IMG/VR virus record: IMGVR_UViG_3300042888_001661
Location: 1-61,362 of that record
Length of the DNA: 61,362 nucleotides
From: a virus
Strand: one strand, 5' to 3'
The notes beneath the pieces are model-generated. The model saw only the letters and a list, made by a program, of their open reading frames with translations, searched no databases and was not told the DNA's origin. The position numbers and the translations under genes are program-made. Shown here one piece after another: positions 16,913 to 25,566 of this stretch (positions are counted from its first letter, which is position 1; every line of letters starts with the position of its first letter).

Positions 16913-17485
16913 TTATTCTAAGTAATCAGATAATTTACGAGTTAGATCTCTAGCTCTCTTTTTAGCACTTATTATTGCCCTGGTTTCAGCTGTTTGAACT
17001 CTTCCTTTTTGTCCATTGCTAATTTTTTGTTTATGTTCGGCGGTTAGCACTCTACCTTTTAAAGTTTTACTTCTTTTAAGATTTGATTCAGCAGTTTGTT
17101 TTTTATTTTGATTATGTAGTCTAAGTTTATTCTTAGATTCCTCTGTCCAAATTCTTTCTCGATTAGATTTAATACAAGCCAATTTTCTTTTTTCTGATGG
17201 TACCGCATTACTACATCCATCACCTCCGTCGGTCATGTTTCGCAAAATTCCAGTTCCTAAATCTTTACGCCCATACCATCTAATAAGTTGTCGTTCAATA
17301 GCAAGAGCACCAACATCTGATAAATTAGCCTCAACTATGACAATACGATAATTGTCTGTTGGAATTTTAACATTATGAGCCTTTGCCCAGGCTCTGCTAC
17401 CAGTGCCTTTGCCAATATAGTACGGAGTTAGTTCTTTTTTACGCAGGTATGCGTAGACATAGAATTTGAGCTGATAAGTATTCAT
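16913..17485 (-). CDS. GIY-YIG homing endonuclease with NUMOD3 repeats
   Basis: 190 residues from ATG 17485. The GIY-YIG core is [20 protein letters not shown], with R in the next helix (SRAWAKAH), E in [11 protein letters not shown] and [11 protein letters not shown]. The C terminus carries NUMOD3-type DNA-binding repeats ([26 protein letters not shown]). ATG 17485 has AAAGGA upstream; a longer frame reaches 17557. It is AT-rich, on the minus strand, and wedged between a truncated exonuclease start and an intact exonuclease. Confidence 0.85.
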   Translation of the reverse strand: MNTYQLKFYVYAYLRKKELTPYYIGKGTGSRAWAKAHNVKIPTDNYRIVIVEANLSDVGALAIERQLIRWYGRKDLGTGILRNMTDGGDGCSNAVPSEKRKLACIKSNRERIWTEESKNKLRLHNQNKKQTAESNLKRSKTLKGRVLTAEHKQKISNGQKGRVQTAETRAIISAKKRARDLTRKLSDYLE

Positions 17486-17562
17486 GCTGATAGTTCCTTT
17501 ATAACTATTAGAGTCGGTGGATATTCCCGTATCGCGATCGACACTCTTATTTACCATAACGG

Positions 17563-17591
17563 TTGATATTTTTTAGCTGTTAGCATATAAT
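17563..17591 (+). promoter_or_regulatory. Strong sigma70 promoter for the exonuclease gene
   Basis: TTGATA (17563-17568), 17-bp spacer, consensus TATAAT (17586-17591). ATG 17598 is 6 bases downstream with no room for a ribosome site, so the mRNA is probably leaderless. Confidence 0.75.
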
Positions 17592-17597
17592 GTTAAT

Positions 17598-18122
17598 ATG
17601 AGCTCAATAATGATTGACATCGAAACCATTGGGGTGGCACCTGCTGCTACTATTTTAACTATAGCTGCCCAATCATTTGACCCTTTGGGTACAGGATACT
17701 ATAAACAACATTACTATGCTAGGGTTTCATTAGAAAGTCAGGAAAATCGAACCATTGATGATAGTACTTTAAATTGGTGGGCAACCCAGCCTGCTGATGC
17801 ACGAGATGAAGCATTTTGTGAACAAGATCGTATTCCGTTAGATCAGGCACTAGATGAATTAGGCAAACTAATTTGGACCAGTAAATTTTTGTATTGTCAA
17901 GGTCCCACATTTGATTGTACAATTCTAGAACATGCCTACAAGAGCTATGGCAAACCCATACCCTGGCAATATTACAACGTTCGTGACAGTCGCACTGTGT
18001 TCAGCCTATGGCCTGGCCTGCCCAAACCCGCCACCAGTCACCATGCACTAGAAGACTGCCGAAGACAAATTGCATTGTTACAAACAACTTTACAACACTT
18101 CAACATTAAGGAATTGGTATGA
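17598..18122 (+). CDS. dexA: DnaQ-fold 3'-5' exonuclease (T4 DexA-like)
   Basis: 174 residues with a DEDDh active site: D7 and E9 in MIDIETIG, D106 in QGPTFDCTIL, and H148-x4-D153 in SHHALEDCRR. It also has the family segment TIDDSTLNWWATQPADAR (compare STIEWWKNQ of T4 DexA). T4 DexA degrades ssDNA from 3' ends; a similar DNA-degrading role is likely. The gene starts 6 bases after a consensus -10 box and overlaps the dNMP kinase by 4 bp (ATGA), so the two nucleotide-metabolism genes are coupled. Confidence 0.8.
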   Translation: MSSIMIDIETIGVAPAATILTIAAQSFDPLGTGYYKQHYYARVSLESQENRTIDDSTLNWWATQPADARDEAFCEQDRIPLDQALDELGKLIWTSKFLYCQGPTFDCTILEHAYKSYGKPIPWQYYNVRDSRTVFSLWPGLPKPATSHHALEDCRRQIALLQTTLQHFNIKELV

Positions 18123-18775
18123 TTATTGGTCTGGTTGGTTTGATTGGTGCTGGCAAAGACACTATAGCAGATTATCTGGTAAACATACACGAATTTAGAC
18201 GTGAAAGTTTTGCCAACACCTTGAAAGATGCTGTGGCCCATGTGTTTGGCTGGGATCGAGACCTGCTGGAAGGTCGTACCAAACAAAGCCGTGCCTGGCG
18301 AGAACAACGTGATGAATGGTGGAGCAATCGTTTGGGCATGGCCATAACCCCTAGATGGGTGCTACAGTATTGGGGAACTGAAGTTGCTCGTCGTGGCTTT
18401 CACGACGATATCTGGATTGCCAGTTTAGAAAACAAATTGCGCAAAATAACCGATGATGTGGTCATAAGTGACTGTAGATTCCCCAACGAAATAGCCAGTA
18501 TCAAATCAGCAGGTGGGCGGGTGATCCGTGTTTGTCGTGGGCCTGATCCTGAGTGGTACCCATTTGCTTTAGCTGTAAACCAAGGACAGAAAAATATCAC
18601 CTGGAGTCGCAGTCGAATCGCACTAGACCGGTACCATATCCATGCCAGCGAAACTGCCTGGATTGGCACTGAATTTGATGCTGTGATCGAAAACAATTCC
18701 AGTCTGGATGCGCTATATCAGCAGATCACACATCTGGTTCAAGATCTCCCGGACGCCAGGTCAGATCAGTCTTGA
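18119..18775 (+). CDS. 1: Deoxynucleoside monophosphate kinase (T4 gp1-like)
   Basis: 218 residues. The P-loop is at residues 7-14 (GLIGAGKD), followed by FANTLKDAVAHVFGWDRDLL, the family motif WVLQYWGTEVARRGFHDDIW, and a Walker B-like VVISDCRFPNEI. The enzyme phosphorylates dNMPs to dNDPs for phage DNA synthesis. It is coupled to the exonuclease that yields dNMPs, so breakdown and salvage sit in one operon. The 3' end overlaps the convergent zinc-finger gene by 50 bp. Confidence 0.85.
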   Translation: MIIGLVGLIGAGKDTIADYLVNIHEFRRESFANTLKDAVAHVFGWDRDLLEGRTKQSRAWREQRDEWWSNRLGMAITPRWVLQYWGTEVARRGFHDDIWIASLENKLRKITDDVVISDCRFPNEIASIKSAGGRVIRVCRGPDPEWYPFALAVNQGQKNITWSRSRIALDRYHIHASETAWIGTEFDAVIENNSSLDALYQQITHLVQDLPDARSDQS

Positions 18776-19070
18776 CTATCTCGATCACACAGTTCTGACA
18801 CACAGTTTTCAAATTACGCACAGTAACATTGTTCATGTTGCCATCCACATGATATACCAGCAACTGGGTGCCATACTTGGCTCGGAAGCTACATCTATCA
18901 CAGGCAACTTTTTTCTTGTAACCCGAGCTTTTCCAGCGTGGAACTGCGGCTTTTTGCTGTAGACTTTTTCTGATACACACCGTGCATCGGCTACGATAGT
19001 ATATTTTATCATAGCGATGATAGGCCACTGCACGTGGCCGTTGCTTGCAGATAGCACAGATGGGTCTCAT
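18726..19070 (-). CDS. HNH-like zinc-binding protein
   Basis: 114 residues with a Cys pair ICAICK, then CTVC, then a C-terminal treble-clef region VACDRCSFRAKYGTQLLVYH, DGNMNNVTVRNLKTVCQNC. The H-x-D-x-N...N...C-x2-C pattern matches HNH-type folds in small T4-like phage proteins. Nuclease activity is not certain; it could be a DNA-binding regulator. It is convergent with dNMP kinase and overlaps it by 50 bp, and diverges from the sheath gene across a structured 100-bp gap. Confidence 0.7.
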   Translation of the reverse strand: MRPICAICKQRPRAVAYHRYDKIYYRSRCTVCIRKSLQQKAAVPRWKSSGYKKKVACDRCSFRAKYGTQLLVYHVDGNMNNVTVRNLKTVCQNCVIEIVKTDLTWRPGDLEPDV

Positions 19071-19083
19071 ACTGTACTTATGA

Positions 19084-19132
19084 GCATGGGCCTATATATA
19101 GGCCATCAACTACCAATCTTTTAGGCCCATGC
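19084..19132 (+). other. Nested competing stem-loops upstream of the sheath gene
   Basis: GCATGGGCCTA (19084-19094) pairs perfectly with TAGGCCCATGC (19122-19132). The left arm also belongs to a perfect 16-bp palindrome, GGCCTATATATAGGCC (19089-19104). The two hairpins are mutually exclusive. They end one base before the late box at 19133. Confidence 0.75.
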
Positions 19133-19140
19133 CATAAATA
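19133..19140 (+). promoter_or_regulatory. T4-type late promoter box for the sheath gene
   Basis: CATAAATA lies 26 bases before ATG 19167, with an AAAAAAGGA ribosome site between. It is one base off the T4 late consensus TATAAATA. Confidence 0.75.
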
Positions 19141-19166
19141 TCTATACTAGAAAAAAGGATTTTGAT

Positions 19167-22100
19167 ATGGCCCTAACATCCCCCGGCGTAGAAGTAACCA
19201 TAATTGATCAGAGCAATTATGTTCCTGGCGCTACCAATTCGGTACCGTTTATTTTGTTGGCAACAGCACAGAACAAAATTTCTGGCGCTGGCGTTGGTGT
19301 AGCCTCAGGCACACTGGCTGTCAATGCAAACAAGACTTTCTTAATGACCAGTCAGCGCGACTTGTTGAGCACGTTTGGCGTGCCGTTCTTTTACAATACC
19401 ACAGCAGGTACTCCGATCAACGGATACGAGCTTAATGAATATGGCCTGTTAGCCGCTTACTCGGCATTGGGCATTACCAATCAATGCTATGTGCAACGAG
19501 TAGACGTGGACTTGGCTGCCTTAACTGCCAGTCTAACTAGACCGTTGGGTGCTCCTGACAACAATACCTACTGGCTGGATACTACCAACACTGCTTGGGG
19601 AATTTTTGAGTGGAATTTGACCACTGGTGCATTTACCAATAAGGTTCCGCTGGTGATCACAGACACAGCTGATCTAGAAACTGCCAGTGTGGTGCCACTA
19701 CAAAGTATTGGCAGCATAGGTGACTACGCAGTCACAACCGGTCAAACACAAACTGCCAACGTGGCTGGCGCCTTGCAAAATCCTGAATACTACAAGCGCG
19801 GTGGACCAACCAGCACACAAACAAGTTCAACCGCACTAAGTGATTTATACAACACCTGGGTTGATGTTGGTAGCGATGACTGGAAAACTGCCTGGCCCTC
19901 AATAAGCGGCACCTTGGCTCCTAGTACTCTTGTAGCAGCCAATTCAATCAGAATCAACAACACCAACACTGTAGCAGTACCAGCCTCAGCAAACAACACG
20001 CCTACCGGACTTTCTGCTGCTATCAACACTGCCAACATAGCTGGTGTTTACTCGGCTGTAATTGGCGGAGCCATGTTTGTGTATGCTGACAGCACTTCAA
20101 CCGGATTTAACGGCACTGTGTCAGCAGGTGTAGCCAATGTTACCACTGGCATAGCCACATTGACATTTACCAACACAGGTAATGCTGTACCAACACCGTA
20201 TGCTGTGGGCAGTACAATCACAGTAGCAGGCACAGACAGTAGTAACTATAACGGATCTTATGTGGTTACTGCATCTACAAATATTTCAGTGAGTTTTAGC
20301 TTTGATGGGGCCAACGTGGCCACAGGCAACGGCCTTATAACCAGTAGTGGCACTGTGTCCATAAACAATGTGACCGGCACACCATTAGCCTCACTGGGCA
20401 TCACAGCAGGAGCATATTCAACACCAACCTATTTGGCCAACCCCAGTTATCTAAACCCAAGATGGAACAGCAGCAACAGTTTTCCGCAACCAACTGGCTC
20501 AGTATGGCAAAAGACCAACAATGTAAATCTAGGTACCAATCTTGTTGTCAAGAGATACAATGGCACACTGGGATTGTTTGTACAGCAGGCCTGTCCGGTA
20601 TATGCTACCAACGAAGCAGCCTTGTATGCGCTGGATCCTGCAGGCGGTGGCTTGAATATTTCAGCCGGCAGTACCTATGCTCAAGTTGATCCATACGGCA
20701 ACACCACTGGTGGCTTTATGTTGTTCAGCAGATACGTGGCTGGACCAACCAATATTACTGGCTACACAGTACCAGGAACATTTACAAGCAGTGAGACATT
20801 CACTATCAGTGCCAGCGAAAGCGGCAGCAGTGTGTTGAACACTGCCACAGCAACCTTGACAGGAACTTCAGTAGAAGACTTTATTGCGGCAGTCAGTGCT
20901 GCAGCAGTCCCTTATGTGAGTGCTTCGATAGACAGTTCAGGATTTGTAGTGTTTACACACAGCCAAGGCGGTGATATACAACTATTAGATGTCACAGGTA
21001 CTCCGGTAGCAGATGCAGGCTTTGCAATTGGACAAAACATTGTGGGACTGACCTTGCTCAACGTTACTGGTCCAACACTGGTTCTCAGCAACTGGGTCAG
21101 CTATCCAACATTCAGTTATACCAGCAGTGACACAGCACCTGATCAAGATCCAGCAAATGGTACCTACTGGTACTATAGTGATCCTACACAAGTGGATATC
21201 ATGATCCAGGATGGCGGAAGATGGCAAGGTTATCAGAATGTGACCAGCGACATACGTGGTTATGACCTTAGCATAACCAACGCTACCGGTCCTATTATCA
21301 GTGCCACAGCACCAACCACACAGACCGACACAGCAGAAAGTCCACTAGAACTGGGCGATCTCTGGATTGACACCAGTAATCTTGAATTGTACCCAGTGAT
21401 TTATCGTTGGGAATCTGTGGACGGAGTTGAACAGTGGGTTGAAATTGACAACAGCAATCAGACCACACAGAATGGTGTGCTGTTTGCTGATGCCAGATGG
21501 GCACCAAATGGTACCACAGATCCTGTGGCCGATCCATTGCCTACCATAATCAGCTTGCTGACCAGCGATTATCTTGATCCTGATGCAGTCAGTCCAAGCC
21601 TGTATCCAGAAGGTATCCTGTTGTTTAACACTCGCAGAAGTGGGTTCAATGTGAAAACATTCCAGAGCAATTACTTCAATGCCACAGATTATCCAGCGTA
21701 TCCTTGGAGTAGCACTACCACTTACAGTATCGGTAATTTGGTCACAGTGGCCAGTATAACCTACATCAGTTTGGCCGACAACAACTTTAACAACGCTGTG
21801 GGTACCAATGCATTTTGGACTCCGATTACAGTGACCAACACCTGGTTGACTGCCAGTGGCAATCGAGCAGATGGCAGTCCATACATGGGTCGTCAGGCAC
21901 AACGTAGCATAATCAATCAGGCCTTGCGTGCTGGTATTGACAGCAACACCGTGATTAGAGAAGAACAAAACCAGTTTAACTTGATTGCATGCCCGGCATA
22001 TCCTGAGTTGGCCCCCAATTTGGCCTTGCTCAATGCCGACCGTGGAGAAACTGCATTTGTGGTAGTAGACACTCCGTTGAGATTGACACCGCAAGAAGTT

Positions 22101-22829
22101 GTAACTTGGGCAACCAACAACAACGGACTGGGTGTGATCACAGGTGACGGTAATCTAAACGCTGGTGATTCTTATGCGGCTGCTTTCTATCCAAGCTGTA
22201 CTACTAATGACCTTAGTGGTAACTTGGTAGTAACTGCACCAAGTCACATGATGTTGCGTACAATTATTCGCAGTGATGAAGTTAGTTTTCCATGGCTAGC
22301 ACCAGCTGGCACACGACGCGGTGTAGTAGACAATGCCACACAGATTGGTTATTTGAATGCACAAACTGGTGAATTTGAACCTCTGGGTGTGAGCCAAGGC
22401 TTGCGTGATGTGTTGTATCAAAACAATGTGAATCCAATCACGTTCATTCCGGGTGTGGGTATTACCAACTTTGGTAATCATACACTGCAAGGCACAACTA
22501 CAGCACTGGATCGTATCAATGTGGCCAGACTGGTAGCGTTCCTGCGTGCCAGACTAGCAGAAATTGGAAAAACATATCTGTTTGAACCAAATGACACAAT
22601 TACACGCCAGCAGATAACCAATGCAATTACCAACTTGATGATCGATCTTGTGGCCAAGCGAGGTATCTATGATTACTTGGTTGTGTGCGATCTTTCAAAC
22701 AACACACCAGCCAGAATTGATGCCAACGAACTGTATGTTGACATCGCAATTGAGCCAGTGAAAGCCGTGGAGTTTATCTACATACCAGTACGTATACAAA
22801 ACACAGGCACTATTGGTGCAACGGTATAA
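19167..22829 (+). CDS. 18: Tail sheath protein (gp18-like), greatly expanded
   Basis: 1220 residues, against 659 in T4. The N terminus MALTSPGVEVTIIDQSNYVP and the C-terminal 350 residues are typical sheath: RSGFNVKTFQSNYFN, SHMMLRTIIRSDEVSFPWLA, PAGTRRGVVDNATQIGYL, NPITFIPGVGITNFGNHTLQ and DRINVARLVAFLRARL. The middle (about 125-890) is an insertion rich in Thr/Ser/Asn. It has aromatic modules near residue 127 (NNTYWLDTTNTAWGIFEW), 654 (DQDPANGTYWYYSD), 726 (LGDLWIDTSNLELYPV) and 841 (YPWSSTTTYSIGNLV, like a CBM5/12 module). The insert probably decorates the outside of the sheath. Confidence 0.9.
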   Translation: MALTSPGVEVTIIDQSNYVPGATNSVPFILLATAQNKISGAGVGVASGTLAVNANKTFLMTSQRDLLSTFGVPFFYNTTAGTPINGYELNEYGLLAAYSALGITNQCYVQRVDVDLAALTASLTRPLGAPDNNTYWLDTTNTAWGIFEWNLTTGAFTNKVPLVITDTADLETASVVPLQSIGSIGDYAVTTGQTQTANVAGALQNPEYYKRGGPTSTQTSSTALSDLYNTWVDVGSDDWKTAWPSISGTLAPSTLVAANSIRINNTNTVAVPASANNTPTGLSAAINTANIAGVYSAVIGGAMFVYADSTSTGFNGTVSAGVANVTTGIATLTFTNTGNAVPTPYAVGSTITVAGTDSSNYNGSYVVTASTNISVSFSFDGANVATGNGLITSSGTVSINNVTGTPLASLGITAGAYSTPTYLANPSYLNPRWNSSNSFPQPTGSVWQKTNNVNLGTNLVVKRYNGTLGLFVQQACPVYATNEAALYALDPAGGGLNISAGSTYAQVDPYGNTTGGFMLFSRYVAGPTNITGYTVPGTFTSSETFTISASESGSSVLNTATATLTGTSVEDFIAAVSAAAVPYVSASIDSSGFVVFTHSQGGDIQLLDVTGTPVADAGFAIGQNIVGLTLLNVTGPTLVLSNWVSYPTFSYTSSDTAPDQDPANGTYWYYSDPTQVDIMIQDGGRWQGYQNVTSDIRGYDLSITNATGPIISATAPTTQTDTAESPLELGDLWIDTSNLELYPVIYRWESVDGVEQWVEIDNSNQTTQNGVLFADARWAPNGTTDPVADPLPTIISLLTSDYLDPDAVSPSLYPEGILLFNTRRSGFNVKTFQSNYFNATDYPAYPWSSTTTYSIGNLVTVASITYISLADNNFNNAVGTNAFWTPITVTNTWLTASGNRADGSPYMGRQAQRSIINQALRAGIDSNTVIREEQNQFNLIACPAYPELAPNLALLNADRGETAFVVVDTPLRLTPQEVVTWATNNNGLGVITGDGNLNAGDSYAAAFYPSCTTNDLSGNLVVTAPSHMMLRTIIRSDEVSFPWLAPAGTRRGVVDNATQIGYLNAQTGEFEPLGVSQGLRDVLYQNNVNPITFIPGVGITNFGNHTLQGTTTALDRINVARLVAFLRARLAEIGKTYLFEPNDTITRQQITNAITNLMIDLVAKRGIYDYLVVCDLSNNTPARIDANELYVDIAIEPVKAVEFIYIPVRIQNTGTIGATV

Positions 22830-22834
22830 TGTGT

Positions 22835-22852
22835 CGGGACAAAAATGTCCCG
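22835..22852 (+). other. GC-rich stem-loop between sheath and tube genes
   Basis: CGGGACA (22835-22841) and TGTCCCG (22846-22852) form a perfect 7-bp stem with an AAAA loop. No U-run follows, so it is more likely an mRNA-stabilising or processing hairpin than a terminator. Confidence 0.6.
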
Positions 22853-22861
22853 GCTCATTGC

Positions 22862-22869
22862 CATAAATA
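22862..22869 (+). promoter_or_regulatory. T4-type late promoter box for the tube gene
   Basis: CATAAATA lies 25 bases before ATG 22895, with an AGGAG ribosome site near 22880. Confidence 0.75.
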
Positions 22870-22894
22870 AAAGCATAACAGGAGATTAGACAAA

Positions 22895-23506
22895 ATGCCT
22901 TCATCATTATTAAATATGACCGTACCGTTTGGTGACGGGGGTCAGGGATTGTTGATGCCCAAACTGAAGTATCGCTTTAGAGTGAGCTTTCAGAATTTTG
23001 GAGTATCAAGCCCAGTAACTGAATTGACCAAGCAGGTGGTGGATTTTCAACGGCCAAATGTGACCTTTGACAACATTGATCTTCCTGTCTACAACAGCAC
23101 AATCAAATTGGCTGGAAAATACACCTGGAATGATATCACCTGCAATCTACGTGATGACGCAGGTGGCAATGTGACCCGATTGGTTGGCGAACAACTACAG
23201 AAGCAACTGGACTTTGCTGAAATGAGTTCAGCCAGTGCCGGTAATGATTATAAATTTACCACAGTATTTGAAGTGCTCGACGGTGGTAATGGAGCCAACG
23301 TTCCAATTGCTCTTGAAACTTGGGAAATCTACGGTTGTTATCTACAAGGTGTCAACTACGGCGACATGAACTATGGCTCCAACGAAGCGGCGCAGATCGC
23401 CTTGACCATTAGATTTGACAATGCCCTACAAACCCCACCAGGATCTGGTGTTGGAGCGGCTATTGGTCGTACTCTAGGTGACGTGGCCACAGGTGTTGGT
23501 GTATAA
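22895..23506 (+). CDS. 19: Tail tube protein (gp19-like)
   Basis: 203 residues, close to T4 gp19 (163) with a longer C-terminal tail. Typical features: MPKLKYRFRVSFQNFG, VDFQRPNVTFDNIDLPVYNS, KYTWNDITCNLRDD, a central LQKQLDFAEMSSASAG and WEIYGCYLQGVNYGDMNYGS. The protein polymerises as hexameric rings to form the inner tube. The sheath is immediately upstream and a related protein follows 15 bp later. Own late box and strong AGGAG site fit high late expression. Confidence 0.9.
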   Translation: MPSSLLNMTVPFGDGGQGLLMPKLKYRFRVSFQNFGVSSPVTELTKQVVDFQRPNVTFDNIDLPVYNSTIKLAGKYTWNDITCNLRDDAGGNVTRLVGEQLQKQLDFAEMSSASAGNDYKFTTVFEVLDGGNGANVPIALETWEIYGCYLQGVNYGDMNYGSNEAAQIALTIRFDNALQTPPGSGVGAAIGRTLGDVATGVGV

Positions 23507-23521
23507 CAATCCAGATCTGAC

Positions 23522-24748
23522 ATGAATCTAGGCTCGTTTGGCCAGAACATACTACAGGGATTTGTTGGAGTCAACGGACTTCGTGATTACACCCATGCTA
23601 GTAAAACGTTCAGGAGCAACAACTATGAACTGACACCCAGGACAAAGTTCCTATTTCATTGTTATTTCAACATAAACACTGGACAAATTCCAGCGTTGGC
23701 CAAGGCGTTTGCCAACAACGATGTGGCCAGTATAGGACTCATGGTCAAAACTACAGATCTGCCCAGTTACCAGATCACCAACGAAACACTAAATCAATAC
23801 AATCGCAAGAGAATTGTCCAGACCAAGATAAACTATTCTCCGGTCACGATCACCCTGCATGATGATCAAAGCGATCTCATACGCAATCTCTGGTACAACT
23901 ACTATACCTATTATTACAAAGACAGCACATATGGTTATAATAATATACCCAATCAATCAGGCAGTCTAGGACCTTCTGCTACCTTGCAAAACGGGTTTGG
24001 ATACGGCACACGCGACACCTACAGTGGCAGACAAAACACTGACTGGGGCTATATTGGCGAAGGCTATGCTGACACCAGTCCAGGCACAGCCTCAGGTAAC
24101 AATGATGGCAAGCCCAGATTTTTCAATGATATAACCATATATGGTCTGGCACAAAAACGTTTTGCCAGTTATACCTTGATCAATCCCATCATCACAGATT
24201 GGAAAAGTGATCAATATGACTACAGTCAAGGCGCTGGAACCATGGCTCATACCTTGACTGTGGCCTACGAAACTGTGAAATATCAGAGTGGTACCATCGG
24301 TGGTTCTCAACCCAGCACCAGCGTGCCAGGATTTGCTGATCCAGCACATTACGATTCTACCAAGAGCTCGTTGTCAAGACCCGGCGGAACAAACTCAGTG
24401 TTTGGTCAAGGTGGACTCGTTGATGCATTTGCTGGTGGTGTTGAAGATCTACAAGCCTTGAGAGGTCCGCATGGTGGATTACAAAATGTTATCGGTGCAG
24501 TACAAACAGCAGGCACAGCCTACAACACATTTAAAAATTCAAATCTTGGACAGATTGCCGGAGCCGAAGCCAGAGCCGGAGCCAAAAGTGTACTACAACA
24601 AGGCCTGGCCGGCAGTGTGCGACAAGCAGTCAACGCCGGCAATGGTCAGTTTTTTCCAAAAGCACCAATCGATGATGCTACTGGGCGACGTAGTAATATT
24701 TTATCTACCGCAGGTGTGCCAACTGTGCGATCTCAGATTGGATTATGA
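23522..24748 (+). CDS. Tail tube-related protein (gp19/gp54-like baseplate-tube junction)
   Basis: 408 residues. The N-terminal 270 residues carry tube-fold signatures shared by gp19 and the tube initiator gp54: YELTPRTKFLFHCYFNINTG, MVKTTDLPSYQITNETLNQY, RKRIVQTKINYSPVTITLHD and MAHTLTVAYETVKY. A Gly/Ala-rich flexible C-terminal region follows. Its place after gp19 and its size suggest a specialised first or last ring of the tube; gp54 (320 aa) is the nearest T4 role. The exact T4 counterpart is uncertain. Confidence 0.7.
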   Translation: MNLGSFGQNILQGFVGVNGLRDYTHASKTFRSNNYELTPRTKFLFHCYFNINTGQIPALAKAFANNDVASIGLMVKTTDLPSYQITNETLNQYNRKRIVQTKINYSPVTITLHDDQSDLIRNLWYNYYTYYYKDSTYGYNNIPNQSGSLGPSATLQNGFGYGTRDTYSGRQNTDWGYIGEGYADTSPGTASGNNDGKPRFFNDITIYGLAQKRFASYTLINPIITDWKSDQYDYSQGAGTMAHTLTVAYETVKYQSGTIGGSQPSTSVPGFADPAHYDSTKSSLSRPGGTNSVFGQGGLVDAFAGGVEDLQALRGPHGGLQNVIGAVQTAGTAYNTFKNSNLGQIAGAEARAGAKSVLQQGLAGSVRQAVNAGNGQFFPKAPIDDATGRRSNILSTAGVPTVRSQIGL

Positions 24749-24751
24749 TCC

Positions 24752-25111
24752 ATGGGTACTGTAAACTATTCTGATCCCAAAACTGATCTATCAGTTAGAA
24801 TTTTTGATAGATTCTACGGATACGAAGTGAGTGTGCCGGTTGATGCCTATGATGCAGTACGCAGCTACTTTAGCAGTGTGTTCGGCACCGGGGAAGCTGC
24901 TGATAATTTTGCAGTGACCTTGTTCCGTGTGGCCGAGACCAGTGAAATTCCAGTCATGACCCTGTTGCAACAGATTCGAGGACAGACCGGTCCTGACTTG
25001 ACCTTGACCTTGGCCTACTATCTGAACGGTACTAGAAGCAACAGTACCTTGTTAGGACTGAACGTGGCCACAACGCCTAACTTCTACGTGGCACACAACA
25101 TCCGTAACTGA
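24752..25111 (+). CDS. Conserved T4-like phage protein next to tube genes
   Basis: 119 residues: SVRIFDRFYGYEVSVPVDAY, FSSVFGTGEAADNFAVTLFR, VMTLLQQIRGQTGPDLTLTL and YYLNGTRSNSTLLGLNV. Similar proteins occur beside gp19-type genes in marine T4-like phages. No role is established. It ends 8 bp before the gp4-like gene and is probably cotranscribed; a minor virion or assembly function is inferred from position only. Confidence 0.7.
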   Translation: MGTVNYSDPKTDLSVRIFDRFYGYEVSVPVDAYDAVRSYFSSVFGTGEAADNFAVTLFRVAETSEIPVMTLLQQIRGQTGPDLTLTLAYYLNGTRSNSTLLGLNVATTPNFYVAHNIRN

Positions 25112-25119
25112 AAACTGCC

Positions 25120-25563
25120 ATGGCCAACTTTAGACAAGGCATATACATTCCACAAAATCCACAGAAGTACGTGGGCCGCGGCAATATAAAATACAGATCT
25201 GGATGGGAAATGACTTTCATGATGTTCCTGGACAGCAACGACAACGTGCTACAATGGGCCAGCGAAAGCATTAGAATTCCTTACAGACATCCCCTAACCG
25301 GCAAGATGACCAACTATGTGCCAGACTTCCTGGTCACATATCGCGGTCCAAACAATACCACTGTGGCTGAACTGATAGAAATCAAACCCAAGAAACAAAG
25401 CCTGCTTGAAAGCAAAATGAACGACCGTGATAGAGCCATTGTGGCTGTTAACTACTGCAAATGGGATGCCGCGACCAAATGGGCCAAGGCACAAGGTCTA
25501 CGTTTTCGCGTAGTGACAGAGGATGATATATTTCACCAAGGTAACAAAAAACGCGGTAAATAG
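25120..25563 (+). CDS. 4: Head completion protein (gp4-like, nuclease fold)
   Basis: 147 residues. YIPQNPQKYVGRGNIKYRS, GWEMTFMMFLDSNDNVLQWA, ESIRIPYRHPLTGKMTNYVP and D-F-L ... ELIEIKPKKQSL are hallmarks of the gp4/gp50 head-completion family. It has a TnsA/PD-(D/E)XK-type core, visible here as E52, D-F and E-x-K (ELIEIKPK). In T4 the protein acts after packaging so that tails can join. It lies 3 bp before the small terminase gene. Confidence 0.85.
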   Translation: MANFRQGIYIPQNPQKYVGRGNIKYRSGWEMTFMMFLDSNDNVLQWASESIRIPYRHPLTGKMTNYVPDFLVTYRGPNNTTVAELIEIKPKKQSLLESKMNDRDRAIVAVNYCKWDAATKWAKAQGLRFRVVTEDDIFHQGNKKRGK

Positions 25564-25566
25564 GGT

